DNA of 64,000 nt from Microbacterium sp. 1.5R. GTDB lineage: Bacteria; Actinomycetota; Actinomycetes; Actinomycetales; Microbacteriaceae. A program made the translations under genes and the position numbers. The stretch is from NCBI RefSeq assembly GCF_001889265.1, contig NZ_CP018151.1, positions 248,001-312,000 of the forward strand. Reading direction: 5' to 3'. Shown in pieces: positions 8,567 to 15,715 of this stretch. Each line of letters begins with the position of its first letter. Within the stretch, counting starts at the first letter, position 1. The notes below the pieces were generated by a model. It was not told the DNA's origin. It saw only the letters and a program-made list of their open reading frames with translations, and did not search any database.

Positions 8567-9127
8567 TCACTCGCCGGAGGGCTCGGACTCCTCGTGCGAG
8601 CGGATGACGTCGCGCAGCTCCTGATCGAGATCCGACGCCTCTTCGATGGCCGAGGTCATGCCGGCGAGGAATCGCGTCACGATGCCACGCTCGCGGTCGC
8701 TCATCTCGTCGACGAGCGACAGCATCCGCCGGTGCATCGCGCCGAGGGTCTCGCGCACCTCGTCGTCGCTGCTGACGGTGGGCACGACGACCCCGGCGCG
8801 GCGATCGGTCGGGTGCGGCTCGCGCTTCGCGTGCCCGCCCTTCTCGAGACGGTCGATGAGGGTCGTCGTCGACGCCGTGGAGATGTCGAGCATGCGGGCG
8901 ATGTCGATCGGGCGCACGATGCGGCCGGCCCGCTGCTCGCGCAGCAGGAATCGCAGCGCGACCAGGTCGGTCTCGTTCATGCCCATCGACGCCCTGGTGC
9001 GGGCTCGCATGGCGGTCTCGGCCGAGCGGTAGCGGCGGAGCATGTTGAGCACGTCGACCGTGCTCGCGCTGTCGGAGTCGGGGTACCAGTACCCCGATCG
9101 GCCGAATTCTTCAGAGCGCTCCATCAC
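8567..9127 (-). CDS. MarR family transcriptional regulator
   Basis: 186 aa. The winged-helix core is at about residues 50-125: VALRFLLREQRAGRIVRPID, then recognition-helix region STASTTTLIDRLEKGGHAKR, then the wing EPHPTDRRAGVVV with the conserved D-R-R. An extended N-terminus (about 45 aa, Ser/Asp-rich) precedes it. The start ATG (9127) overlaps the stop of the upstream 83-aa gene by 4 bp, indicating translational coupling. MarR proteins usually autoregulate and respond to small phenolic or oxidant ligands. The shared upstream promoter carries a CTAG-type palindrome. Confidence 0.9.
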   Translation of the reverse strand: MMERSEEFGRSGYWYPDSDSASTVDVLNMLRRYRSAETAMRARTRASMGMNETDLVALRFLLREQRAGRIVRPIDIARMLDISTASTTTLIDRLEKGGHAKREPHPTDRRAGVVVPTVSSDDEVRETLGAMHRRMLSLVDEMSDRERGIVTRFLAGMTSAIEEASDLDQELRDVIRSHEESEPSGE

Positions 9128-9375
9128 GCCACCTCGCCGTCATCGCTCAGGGATCCCTCGTTCTCTCCATGCTCGCGCGCGAGCATCTCGATCGCGCCGG
9201 CTTCGACCTCGGCAGGGACGATCCGCAGCAGTCCGCCCGTGATGGCGTCGTGCTCGGCGGCCACGATCTGGTCGAGCCGCCAGGCGGGAACCGACGGGAA
9301 CCGCGCTCGCAGGCGATCGAGCATGTCGGCGTACATGATGTACCCCGCATCCCCGAGTGTGAATCGCTCGACCAT
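9124..9375 (-). CDS. Small helical protein of unknown function cotranscribed with marR
   Basis: 83 aa. The core reads DMLDRLRARFPSVPAWRLDQ, then IVAAEHDAITGG and VPAEVEAGAIEMLAREHG. This pattern, with an RxRFP-vp-x-v-E segment and a second helix ending VERxAR/EMLARE, resembles small three-helix proteins widespread in actinobacteria with no known function. It shares a 4-bp start/stop overlap with the following MarR gene and is the first gene of that unit, reading away from a second MarR gene across a 123-bp divergent promoter. Confidence 0.7.
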   Translation of the reverse strand: MVERFTLGDAGYIMYADMLDRLRARFPSVPAWRLDQIVAAEHDAITGGLLRIVPAEVEAGAIEMLAREHGENEGSLSDDGEVA

Positions 9376-9442
9376 GACGTCCCTTTCCTGCCCGTGTTCT
9401 ATCTTCGCACCCGATCAGAGTCCCTGGTGGCATTGGAATTCG

Positions 9443-9455
9443 CTAGGCCACCTCG
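9443..9455. promoter_or_regulatory. CTAG-type operator, copy 2 (degenerate)
   Basis: CTAGGCCACCTCG followed by TTACCT in the 123-bp divergent promoter between the minus-strand 83-aa/MarR unit and the plus-strand MarR gene. It aligns column by column with the copies at 6356 and 9967 but the right half-site is CTCG rather than CTAG. Confidence 0.5.
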
Positions 9456-9498
9456 TTACCTGTCTTTCGAGTAGCATGGAGGGGTCAGGGGGTGACAC

Positions 9499-9948
9499 AT
9501 GGCCAGCAGGACCGACATCAGAACGACGTCGACCGATCTCGTCGCTCGGGTCGACGAACTCCGTCGCGCCGAGGCGCAGCTGGGCCGTCGTCTCGCCGCG
9601 CTGCGCGCGCCCAATGACACCGATCGTGAGGCCATGAGGTACATCACGGAGGCGCCGGCGGATGCTCCCGCGACCCCGGGAGGACTCGCTGCGCACCTGA
9701 ACGTGAGCACGGCCGCGATCACGAGCCTGCTGCGCCGTTTGCAGGAGCGCGGCCAGATCGTCGTCGCCCCGCATCCGGCTGACGCGCGATCGAAGGTTCT
9801 GCGACCCTCTCTGCGCGATCTCCACTCGCCCGGCGACGAGCTCACGCAGCGCATCGCCGCCCTCGCCGACGAGTTCACGCCCGAGCAGACCGATGCGATC
9901 TCACGGTTCCTGCACCGCTTGACGGAAGAGATCGGCGACCTTCCCTGA
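9499..9948 (+). CDS. MarR family transcriptional regulator
   Basis: 149 aa, standard MarR length. The winged helix spans about residues 40-105 (GGLAAHLNVSTAAITSLLRR, LQERGQIVVAPHPADARSKV), with the wing D-x-R-S-K motif in place of the usual D-R-R. Flanking helices (RRAEAQLGRRLAAL and FTPEQTDAISRFLHRLTEE) form the dimer interface. It is divergent from the other MarR unit and precedes two small genes whose promoter carries the best CTAG palindrome, so either MarR could control all three promoters. Confidence 0.88.
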   Translation: MASRTDIRTTSTDLVARVDELRRAEAQLGRRLAALRAPNDTDREAMRYITEAPADAPATPGGLAAHLNVSTAAITSLLRRLQERGQIVVAPHPADARSKVLRPSLRDLHSPGDELTQRIAALADEFTPEQTDAISRFLHRLTEEIGDLP

Positions 9949-9966
9949 CGTCCGACTGGGATTTAG

Positions 9967-9979
9967 CTAGGTAACCTAG
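9967..9979. promoter_or_regulatory. CTAG-type operator, copy 3 (perfect palindrome)
   Basis: CTAGGTAACCTAG is a perfect palindrome around a central base and is followed by TAATCT (9980-9985), a plausible -10 element. It lies between the MarR stop and the DUF7882-like gene at 10021, 42 bp from the start codon. Confidence 0.65.
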
Positions 9980-10020
9980 TAATCTATTTCTCAAGCCAGT
10001 CTGAGCGTGAGGGAGAGAAC

Positions 10021-10350
10021 ATGGGTTACCTGACCTACGGAAGCACCGCCGCACCGATCGAGATCGACGACGAGCTGCTGACTCACCTGCGGCTGGTGAT
10101 CGTGACCAAGCTGCGGCGCAACGAGTCCTTCCCCCTGACCCTCTCGATCGGCGACGGCGCCGTCGAGACGCTCTGGGTGCACGCCTCCATCCCCCTCCGG
10201 TTCGCCATGGACGAGGAGCCGAGCATCGACCGCTCGCTGGTGGTCTCGATGATGAACGCGGCGAACTCGGCCGGCGGGCTCGACCTCACCCGAGGTGACT
10301 TCGCTCCGGCGCTCACGGGGTCGCGTGTGCTGCACGCGATGACTGCGTGA
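10021..10350 (+). CDS. Small DUF7882-like protein
   Basis: 109 aa. It opens MGYLTYGSTAAPIEIDDELL, then THLRLVIVTKLRRNESFPLT, then a segment with ETLWVHASIPLRF. This M-G-x-L-x-Y-G ... L-x-V-x-x-TKLRRxESF pattern is a family frequent in Microbacteriaceae, now called DUF7882 and sometimes mislabelled as ATP-dependent DNA ligase; no ligase motif is present. GAGGGAGAG precedes the ATG. It is behind the best CTAG-type operator and 3 bp upstream of the next gene, so both are probably induced together under MarR control. Confidence 0.75.
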   Translation: MGYLTYGSTAAPIEIDDELLTHLRLVIVTKLRRNESFPLTLSIGDGAVETLWVHASIPLRFAMDEEPSIDRSLVVSMMNAANSAGGLDLTRGDFAPALTGSRVLHAMTA

Positions 10351-10353
10351 GCC

Positions 10354-10644
10354 ATGTCCGTACGAATCAGAAATGCCGCGAAGGCGGCGACGAGCGCGCG
10401 GGTGCGAGGCGCCTCGCGGACGCGAGGGCTGTGGGTCGAGGTCGATCCCGGCTTCCACGTCGGCAATGACCGGCGCCAGTTCCTCGGATCGATCACGGGG
10501 ACGCCGCGTGAGGGCTTTCGGGCTTTCGGAGCGCAGTCCGACTTCATCGGCCAGTTCGACGACCTGGATGCCGCCAAGGCAGCGGTCGCTGCGGCATCCG
10601 TGATCGCCGAAGAGATCGCACAGGGCGAACCGCAGCTCCACTGA
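10354..10644 (+). CDS. Small basic hypothetical protein
   Basis: 96 aa, not recognised. The N-terminal 30 residues are Arg/Ala-rich (VRIRNAAKAATSARVRGASR), followed by a mixed domain with LWVEVDPGFHVGN and a C-terminal amphipathic helix (AAKAAVAAASVIAEEIAQ). Start ATG 10354 is 3 bp after the previous stop, typical of translational coupling. The joint unit with the DUF7882-like protein is likely MarR-controlled. No membrane segment or signal peptide is visible. Confidence 0.6.
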   Translation: MSVRIRNAAKAATSARVRGASRTRGLWVEVDPGFHVGNDRRQFLGSITGTPREGFRAFGAQSDFIGQFDDLDAAKAAVAAASVIAEEIAQGEPQLH

Positions 10645-10742
10645 GGTCGATCGCGATCGCCGCACGGGTGGCATACGCGACGCGGAAGGCGATTTTCGAC
10701 GGCGTCCCTCGACGGCGTCCTTCGACGTGTACGGTCGTTGCT

Positions 10743-11966
10743 ATGACTTCGATCGAATCGATTCGACGGCCTGCTGTCGACCAGGCGTCGCGCCGAGCGC
10801 GCATCGCGGTCTCGGCGCTGTTCCTCACGAACGGCGCACTGTTCGCCAACATCCTGCCCCGCTACCCCGAGATCAAGGCTGCTCTGGGGCTCGACAACGC
10901 CGGGTACGGCCTCGCGATCGCGGCCTTCCCTGCCGGCGCGATCGCCGCGGGTCTTCTCGCCGCCGTGCTGATCCGTCGATTCGGCTCGGCGCGGATCGCC
11001 GTGTTCGGCACGATCGCCACGGGGCTCGGCCTGCTCGCGGCCGCACTGGCGCCCTCCGGCATCCTCTTCGCCGTCGCCCTTCTGCTCGGCGGGGCATCCG
11101 ACGCGATCACGGACGTCGCCCAGAACGCGCACGGTCTGCGCGTGCAGCGGCGATACGGCCGCTCGATCATCAACTCGTTCCACGCCATCTGGTCGATCGG
11201 CGCGGTTCTCGGCGGAGGCATGGCCGCGGCCGCGATCGCCCTGCAGCTGCCGCTCGGCGTGCATCTCGGCATCTCGACCGCGGTGTTCGCGGCCGTCGCC
11301 TTCACCGCGCTCTGGTTCTGCCTGCCCGGACGCGATGAGGAGGCGGATGCGGAGGCGACGGCCGAGCCGGTCGAGCTGGGCGGCGCCGTGCGCCGCGGAG
11401 TCAGCCCTCGCACCGTGATGATCATCATCGCGCTCACGCTCATCGCGATGGCGGGTGCCGTGGCCGAAGACGCCGGCAACTCGTGGGCGACTCTCTATCT
11501 GAGTGAATCGCTCGGCGCCGCGGCCGCCATCGCGCCGCTCGGATTCATCGCGCTCGTCGGCGCACAGTTCATCGGCCGGATGCTGGGCGACGGCATGACC
11601 GACCGGTTCGGGCAGCGCGCGGTGGCCCGCGTCGGAGGACTGATCGCCGCAGCGGGCATGACACTCGCGCTCATCTTCCCGAGCGTGCCGGGAACCATCG
11701 CCGGATTCGCCGCCGTCGGCTTCGGCATCGCGACGCTCATCCCCGCCGCCATGCATGCGGCGGACGAACTGCCCGGCCTGCGACCGGGAGTGGGGCTCAC
11801 GGTCGTGTCGTGGCTGCTGCGGCTCGGCTTCCTGCTCTCACCGCCGATCGTCGGGTTCATCGCCGACACCGAGAGCCTGCGGGCCGGGTTGATCGTGGCC
11901 CCGGCTGCGGCTCTGGTCGCGGTGCTTCTCGCCGGCGTGCTCGAGAAGCGCAGGGTTCGGGAGTAG
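10743..11966 (+). CDS. MFS transporter (YbjJ-like)
   Basis: 407 aa from ATG 10743; an open frame extends upstream to 10668 but that part is not hydrophobic and reads as leader sequence. Twelve hydrophobic segments are visible, starting VSALFLTNGALFANILPRYP and ending with LVAVLLAGVLEKRR. The pattern ILPRYPEIKAALGLDNAGYG and SWATLYLSESLG matches a group of MFS proteins related to YbjJ and FucP, whose substrates are mostly unknown. No clear ribosome-binding site precedes the start, so the message may be leaderless. A repeat hairpin lies downstream before the convergent SDR gene. Confidence 0.8.
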   Translation: MTSIESIRRPAVDQASRRARIAVSALFLTNGALFANILPRYPEIKAALGLDNAGYGLAIAAFPAGAIAAGLLAAVLIRRFGSARIAVFGTIATGLGLLAAALAPSGILFAVALLLGGASDAITDVAQNAHGLRVQRRYGRSIINSFHAIWSIGAVLGGGMAAAAIALQLPLGVHLGISTAVFAAVAFTALWFCLPGRDEEADAEATAEPVELGGAVRRGVSPRTVMIIIALTLIAMAGAVAEDAGNSWATLYLSESLGAAAAIAPLGFIALVGAQFIGRMLGDGMTDRFGQRAVARVGGLIAAAGMTLALIFPSVPGTIAGFAAVGFGIATLIPAAMHAADELPGLRPGVGLTVVSWLLRLGFLLSPPIVGFIADTESLRAGLIVAPAAALVAVLLAGVLEKRRVRE

Positions 11967-12080
11967 CAGTTCGGGTCGGCCACGCCCGAGCTCGCGCACG
12001 CCGTGCAGGTGATCTCGGACTCCGAGGGCATGGCCGCGCACAGCGCCACGGCGACCCTGCGGTTGGACCGTCTCGGGTGA
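11967..12080 (+). pseudogene. Remnant resembling the C-terminus of a histidinol-dehydrogenase-family protein
   Basis: In the frame that ends at TGA 12078-12080 the 37 codons after the MFS stop read ...ELAHAVQVISDSEGMAAHSA, then TATLRLDRLG. The sequence I-S-x-x-EGM-x-x-HA-x-A-x-x-R is how HisD/HpsN-family dehydrogenases end. No start codon or upstream domain remains, and the same frame closes at the MFS stop codon. I read this as the tail of a deleted gene. It could be chance, since it is short. Confidence 0.4.
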
Positions 12081-12133
12081 CGGAGGGGCGTCGGGTGGCC
12101 TGATCCGGTGCCGACGGGTAGGTCGGTGCCGGA

Positions 12134-12202
12134 TGCAGGACAGAAGCGCGGATGCAGGGCGAGATGGTCGATCTCGCCCTGCATCCGTGTTTTCGTCCTG
12201 CA
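12134..12202. repeat. Palindromic repeat family 1, copy A (possible bidirectional terminator)
   Basis: Nested inverted repeats: an inner perfect 17-bp stem (CGGATGCAGGGCGAGAT at 12149-12165, complement at 12171-12187) with a 5-nt loop, inside an outer arm TGCAGGAC / GTCCTGCA. It lies between the convergent MFS and SDR genes. Its right half, TCCGTG-TTCGTCCTGC-ACGG, matches copies at 53295 and 54547. Confidence 0.8.
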
Positions 12203-12241
12203 AACGGCGCGGCGCGGACAGCGGCGCGTGGCGACTGAGCC

Positions 12242-12994
12242 TCAGGGGGCGGTGTAGCCGCCGTCGACGAGGTGGTAGCTGCCGGTGATGAAGCTGGCGG
12301 CGTCGCTGGCGAGGAAGGCGATGAGGTTCGCGACCTCGTCGGGCTGGCCGAGGCGACCGATCGGGTGCTTGCTCACGAGGAACGCCTTGGCCTCGTCGCC
12401 CATGGTGGCGAGCAGGGGGGTGTCGATGAAGCCGGGGCCGACCGAGTTCACGCGCACGCCCTGGGCGGAGTACTCGAGGGCGGCCGACTTGGTCATGCCC
12501 ACGACGGCGTGCTTGGCGGCGACGTAGGCGGGGGAGTTCGCGAAGCCGACGCTGCCGAGGATCGACGCGATGTTGACGACGGAGCCGCCGCCGTTCGCGA
12601 GGATCGAGGGGATCTGCGCCTTCATGTTGCGGAACACGGCGTTGAGGTTGATCGAGATGACCTTGTCCCACGCGGCGTCGTCGTACTCGGCAGTGGGAGC
12701 GGATGCGCCGCCGATGCCGGCGTTGTTCACGCCGATGCGCAGCGGGGCGAGCGTGTTCGCGAGCTCGACCGAGCTGGCGATCCAGTCGGTGTCCGTCGCG
12801 TCTCCGACGGATGCCTCGGCGATGCCGCCGGCGGCGCGGATCTCCTCGACGACCGCGTTCGCGTTGTCCGCGTTCAGGTCGTTGACGACGACGGAGGCGC
12901 CGTTCTGGGCGAGCAGCAGAGCGGTCGAGCGTCCGATTCCGCTGCCTGCTCCCGTCACGATCGCCGAGCGGTTCGAGACGTCGTACTGAGCCAC
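12242..12994 (-). CDS. SDR family oxidoreductase (FabG-like)
   Basis: 250 aa classical SDR. It has the NAD(P) motif TGAGSGIG (residue 15), NNAG at about 91 (VNNAGIGG), the catalytic Ser in NIASILGSVG, and YVAAK as the Tyr-Lys pair. A C-terminal substrate/dimer segment ends VDGGYTAP, usual for the FabG-like group. Acidic residues after beta2 (VVNDLNADN) suggest NAD(H) rather than NADP(H). Substrate unknown. It is monocistronic; a 13-bp palindrome upstream at 13040 suggests control by a TetR-type repressor not encoded in the window. Confidence 0.87.
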   Translation of the reverse strand: MAQYDVSNRSAIVTGAGSGIGRSTALLLAQNGASVVVNDLNADNANAVVEEIRAAGGIAEASVGDATDTDWIASSVELANTLAPLRIGVNNAGIGGASAPTAEYDDAAWDKVISINLNAVFRNMKAQIPSILANGGGSVVNIASILGSVGFANSPAYVAAKHAVVGMTKSAALEYSAQGVRVNSVGPGFIDTPLLATMGDEAKAFLVSKHPIGRLGQPDEVANLIAFLASDAASFITGSYHLVDGGYTAP

Positions 12995-13039
12995 GAGTGA
13001 CTCCTCTTCCGGACGGTCACGGTGCCGGGAGATCTTCTC

Positions 13040-13052
13040 GGACGGTCCGTCC
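13040..13052. promoter_or_regulatory. Perfect 13-bp palindrome in the SDR promoter
   Basis: GGACGGTCCGTCC is palindromic around its central base, 46 bp upstream of the SDR start (12994, minus strand). On the minus strand it follows a -10-like TAGGCT near 13060, so it would cover the transcription start. The form is typical of TetR-family operators. Confidence 0.45.
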
Positions 13053-13111
13053 TAGGTCTCCAGCCTATGCCTGTCTCAGGGAGATGGATGCACGTGAATG
13101 GATCCGTGCCG

Positions 13112-14137
13112 TCAGCTCACGCGGCGGATCGACGCCCGCTCGATGACCGGCATGGGGATCAGCACGGCGTCGAGCGGCCGCTCGCCGAGCAGCATCTCGA
13201 CCGCTGTGCGACCCATCACGTCGTACGGGAGCCGGGCGGTCGTGAGCCCCGGCCGCTGGAAGCTGGCGAGCTCCTCGTCGTCGAAGGAGGCGACCGAGAT
13301 GTCGTCCGGCACCCTCAGCCCTCGCTCGGCGATCGCCTGGTACGTGCCGAACGCCACGCCGTCGTTGCCCGCCAGGATCGCCGTGAGGTCAGGGTGCGCG
13401 TCGAGCATCTGCAGGGTCCGCGTGTATCCGATGTCGGGGTTCCACTCGGGGACGTCGATGATGAGCGGATCGACGCCCGCCTCGGCGAACGCGGCGCGGA
13501 TGCCGTCGAATCGCGAGCCGATGGTCACGGAGTACACGGGGGACGAGACCGCACGGGGATTGTTGCCGATCACGCCGACACGGCGATGCCCGGCATCGGT
13601 GAGCAGGCGCGCCATCGCGTGGCCCGCGACGCGCTCGTCGGGCAGGACCGAGGGGTGACCCGTCGTCGACGTGCCGTTGACGATCACGACGGGGACGTCT
13701 GCGGGCGTCTCGGGCACCTCGATCATGCGGGCGCCGAGGAGGCCGATCAGGATGCCGTCGACCCGGCGGTCGATCATCGCCTGGATCTCGTCGGCGATGG
13801 TCGCGTCGTCGCCCTCGGTCTCGGCGATGAGGACGGTGTGGCCGTGCTCCTTCGCCGCTGACAGCAGGCCGCGGATCATCTCGGAGGCGTAGCGGGTGAC
13901 GGTGATCTGGTCGGAGATGAAACCCAGCGTCTTCGTCTTGCCCAGGCGCAGGCTCTGAGCCGCGGGATTCGGGCGATAGCCCAGCTCCTCGGCGGCGGCC
14001 TTGACCCGTCGCGCCGCGTCGACGGAGAGTCGCGAACCCGGTCGATCGTTGAGGATCATACTCACCGAGGCCTTCGACATGCCCGAGAGCGCCGCGACGT
14101 CGGCGAGCGTCGGTCTGCGATCCACTCTCTTCGGCAT
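13112..14137 (-). CDS. LacI family transcriptional repressor of the adjacent fructan/sucrose operon
   Basis: 341 aa from ATG 14137, which has GGAGG about 8 nt upstream; the open frame continues to 14224 but that part overlaps the operator. The N-terminal HTH reads PTLADVAALSGMSKASVSMI, followed by the hinge helix and RRVKAAAEELGYRPNPAAQ. The remainder is a periplasmic-binding-protein-like sugar-sensing domain ending RRVS. It is divergent from the transport operon, and two near-identical 18-bp palindromes lie between them, so it very likely represses that operon and perhaps itself until a fructo-oligosaccharide, sucrose or a derivative binds. Confidence 0.93.
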   Translation of the reverse strand: MPKRVDRRPTLADVAALSGMSKASVSMILNDRPGSRLSVDAARRVKAAAEELGYRPNPAAQSLRLGKTKTLGFISDQITVTRYASEMIRGLLSAAKEHGHTVLIAETEGDDATIADEIQAMIDRRVDGILIGLLGARMIEVPETPADVPVVIVNGTSTTGHPSVLPDERVAGHAMARLLTDAGHRRVGVIGNNPRAVSSPVYSVTIGSRFDGIRAAFAEAGVDPLIIDVPEWNPDIGYTRTLQMLDAHPDLTAILAGNDGVAFGTYQAIAERGLRVPDDISVASFDDEELASFQRPGLTTARLPYDVMGRTAVEMLLGERPLDAVLIPMPVIERASIRRVS

Positions 14138-14199
14138 CGGCGTCCTCCAGTCGCTGCGATCCAGCATAGGCAGTGGATGCCGAGCCCCGAAACCACCCG

Positions 14200-14217
14200 T
14201 GTTGAATTGATTTAGCA
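14200..14217. promoter_or_regulatory. LacI-type operator O1
   Basis: TGTTGAATTGATTTAGCA, an imperfect 18-bp palindrome. It is nearly the same as O2, with centres 59 bp apart, flanking the operon promoter. Such spacing would allow repression by looping. Confidence 0.75.
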
Positions 14218-14223
14218 AAATCA

Positions 14224-14252
14224 TTGCGACCGCGATTCGACGGTGCTACTCT
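14224..14252 (+). promoter_or_regulatory. Promoter of the fructan/sucrose operon
   Basis: TTGCGA (14224-14229) and TACTCT (14247-14252) with a 17-bp spacer, a good sigma-70-type promoter. It is bracketed by O1 upstream and O2 just downstream of the predicted start site, as expected for LacI repression. Confidence 0.6.
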
Positions 14253-14258
14253 CGGCGA

Positions 14259-14276
14259 TGCTGAATCAATTTAGCA
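14259..14276. promoter_or_regulatory. LacI-type operator O2
   Basis: TGCTGAATCAATTTAGCA, an almost perfect 18-bp palindrome (half-site TGCTRAAT). It is located at or just after the predicted transcription start and 57 bp upstream of the GTG start of the binding-protein gene. Confidence 0.8.
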
Positions 14277-14332
14277 TCGCAGCCCGGGACTCTCGATCCG
14301 TGCCGCGAAGTCATCACACAGGAGAGAACATC

Positions 14333-15715
14333 GTGGTTGATCTCACTCGCAGGGCTCTGTTCGGCGCGATCGGACTGGGCATCGTCGGCACCGTCGTCTC
14401 GTGGCCGAGGCTCACCGGATCGGACATCCCCGGGCGCGGCAAGGACACTCTGACGGTCGCCCTCTTCGGCACCGCGCAGGATGCGCTGGCTCGTCAGTCG
14501 CTGATCGACGGCTTCCAGCGCAAGCACCCCGGCGTCGAGGTGCGCATCGTCGCCATCCAGGGTCAGGACTGGAGCGAGTACTTCGCGAAGATCCTCACGA
14601 TGATCGCCGCGGGCACGCCACCCGATGTCGTCACCGTCGCGACCGAGGGGGCGCAGCTCTTCGCCTCGCGCCTCGCGCACCCGCTCGACGACTTCGTGCG
14701 TCGTGACGCGTCCGAGATGCAGGAGTACTTCGATGACGTGAACCCCACCCTCATCGAGGCGTTCATGTATCAGGGCAGCCTCTTCCAGATGCCCGACAAC
14801 TTCAACGCCGCCAACGTGTTCTACAGCACGACGGCCATGGAGCGCGCGGGGCTGGAGCGTCCCGCGGACAACTGGACGCTGGAGGACTTCCTCGGCACCG
14901 CCCGCGCGATGAAGAAGAGCGCCTCGGGGCAGTTCCTGCCGTACTTCTGGAACAACCGGCTGTGGGGCGGAGTGGTGCCCTGGCTGTATGTGAACAACAC
15001 CAGCTTCCTGCATGAGGAGAAGGCGACCGGCGGCGACTGGCTCTGGGACCGCTTCTATCCGGATCAGCCGGCCCGCAGCGGAGGCTACGTGTGGAAGCAG
15101 GCCGACGCGCTCAACGAGCATGCGGTCGAGAGCTTCTCGGTGCTCGAGCGCATGGTCTCGGAACGGCTCGCGGCGAACCCGGCGCAGGGCGGCGGCAACG
15201 AGCTGGTCTCCCTGTTCTCCACCGGCTCCGTCGGGATGACCCCGGCCGGCGGCTTCTGGGTGCGCGGCCTCGAGGAGGCCGGCGTCGCGAACGACGCCTA
15301 CGACGTCACCTACTTCCCGAGGATGGCGGGGCAGCGGCACCAGTTCGGCGCGGGCGGCTACGCGATCATGGAGACCTCGCCGCGCAAGGACGAGGCGTGG
15401 GAGTGGCTCAAGTACTGTGTCTCGGTCGAGGGCATGACGATCGCGCACTCGAAACCCGACTCGTCGCTCCCCCGTCGCTCACTCAACGCCAAGCTCTACG
15501 GCGCGGGAGTCGGGCCGGCGCACTGGGACGTCTTCTACGACACGCTCGACAAGTTCCCCGACACGGGTCCGATGCCGGCACCGCCCCAGCAGGCCGCCGT
15601 CGAATCCGCCCTGCTGAAGAACGTGGTGTCGACCATCACGAACGGTCCGTCCGGCGTCCGCCGAGGACTCGAGACCATGCAGCGAGATCTCGAGCTCGCA
15701 TTGGGGGGCAACTGA
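14333..15715 (+). CDS. ABC transporter sugar-binding protein (extracellular)
   Basis: 460 aa from GTG 14333 with GGAGAG 6 nt upstream; the open frame begins earlier but runs through O2. The N-terminus VDLTRRALFGAIGLGIVG has twin arginines followed by a hydrophobic stretch, like a Tat signal peptide, and there is no lipobox cysteine. The mature part has the family 1 solute-binding pattern (LTVALFGTAQDALARQSLID, FQRKHPGVEVRIV, YFAKILTMIAAGTPPDVVTV, GAGGYAIMETSPRKDEAWEW). It captures the sugar for the two permeases that follow; the stop overlaps the next ATG by 1 bp. The ligand is inferred as fructo-oligosaccharide or sucrose from the GH32 gene downstream. Confidence 0.9.
   Translation: MVDLTRRALFGAIGLGIVGTVVSWPRLTGSDIPGRGKDTLTVALFGTAQDALARQSLIDGFQRKHPGVEVRIVAIQGQDWSEYFAKILTMIAAGTPPDVVTVATEGAQLFASRLAHPLDDFVRRDASEMQEYFDDVNPTLIEAFMYQGSLFQMPDNFNAANVFYSTTAMERAGLERPADNWTLEDFLGTARAMKKSASGQFLPYFWNNRLWGGVVPWLYVNNTSFLHEEKATGGDWLWDRFYPDQPARSGGYVWKQADALNEHAVESFSVLERMVSERLAANPAQGGGNELVSLFSTGSVGMTPAGGFWVRGLEEAGVANDAYDVTYFPRMAGQRHQFGAGGYAIMETSPRKDEAWEWLKYCVSVEGMTIAHSKPDSSLPRRSLNAKLYGAGVGPAHWDVFYDTLDKFPDTGPMPAPPQQAAVESALLKNVVSTITNGPSGVRRGLETMQRDLELALGGN

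Noticed and set aside
10083..11756. 557-aa open frame on the minus strand
   Set aside because: Antisense to the DUF7882-like, hypothetical and MFS genes, with shadow-type composition.
12104..12240. Small RNA gene
   Set aside because: The strong hairpin is explained by the palindromic repeat family between convergent genes; no separate promoter is evident.
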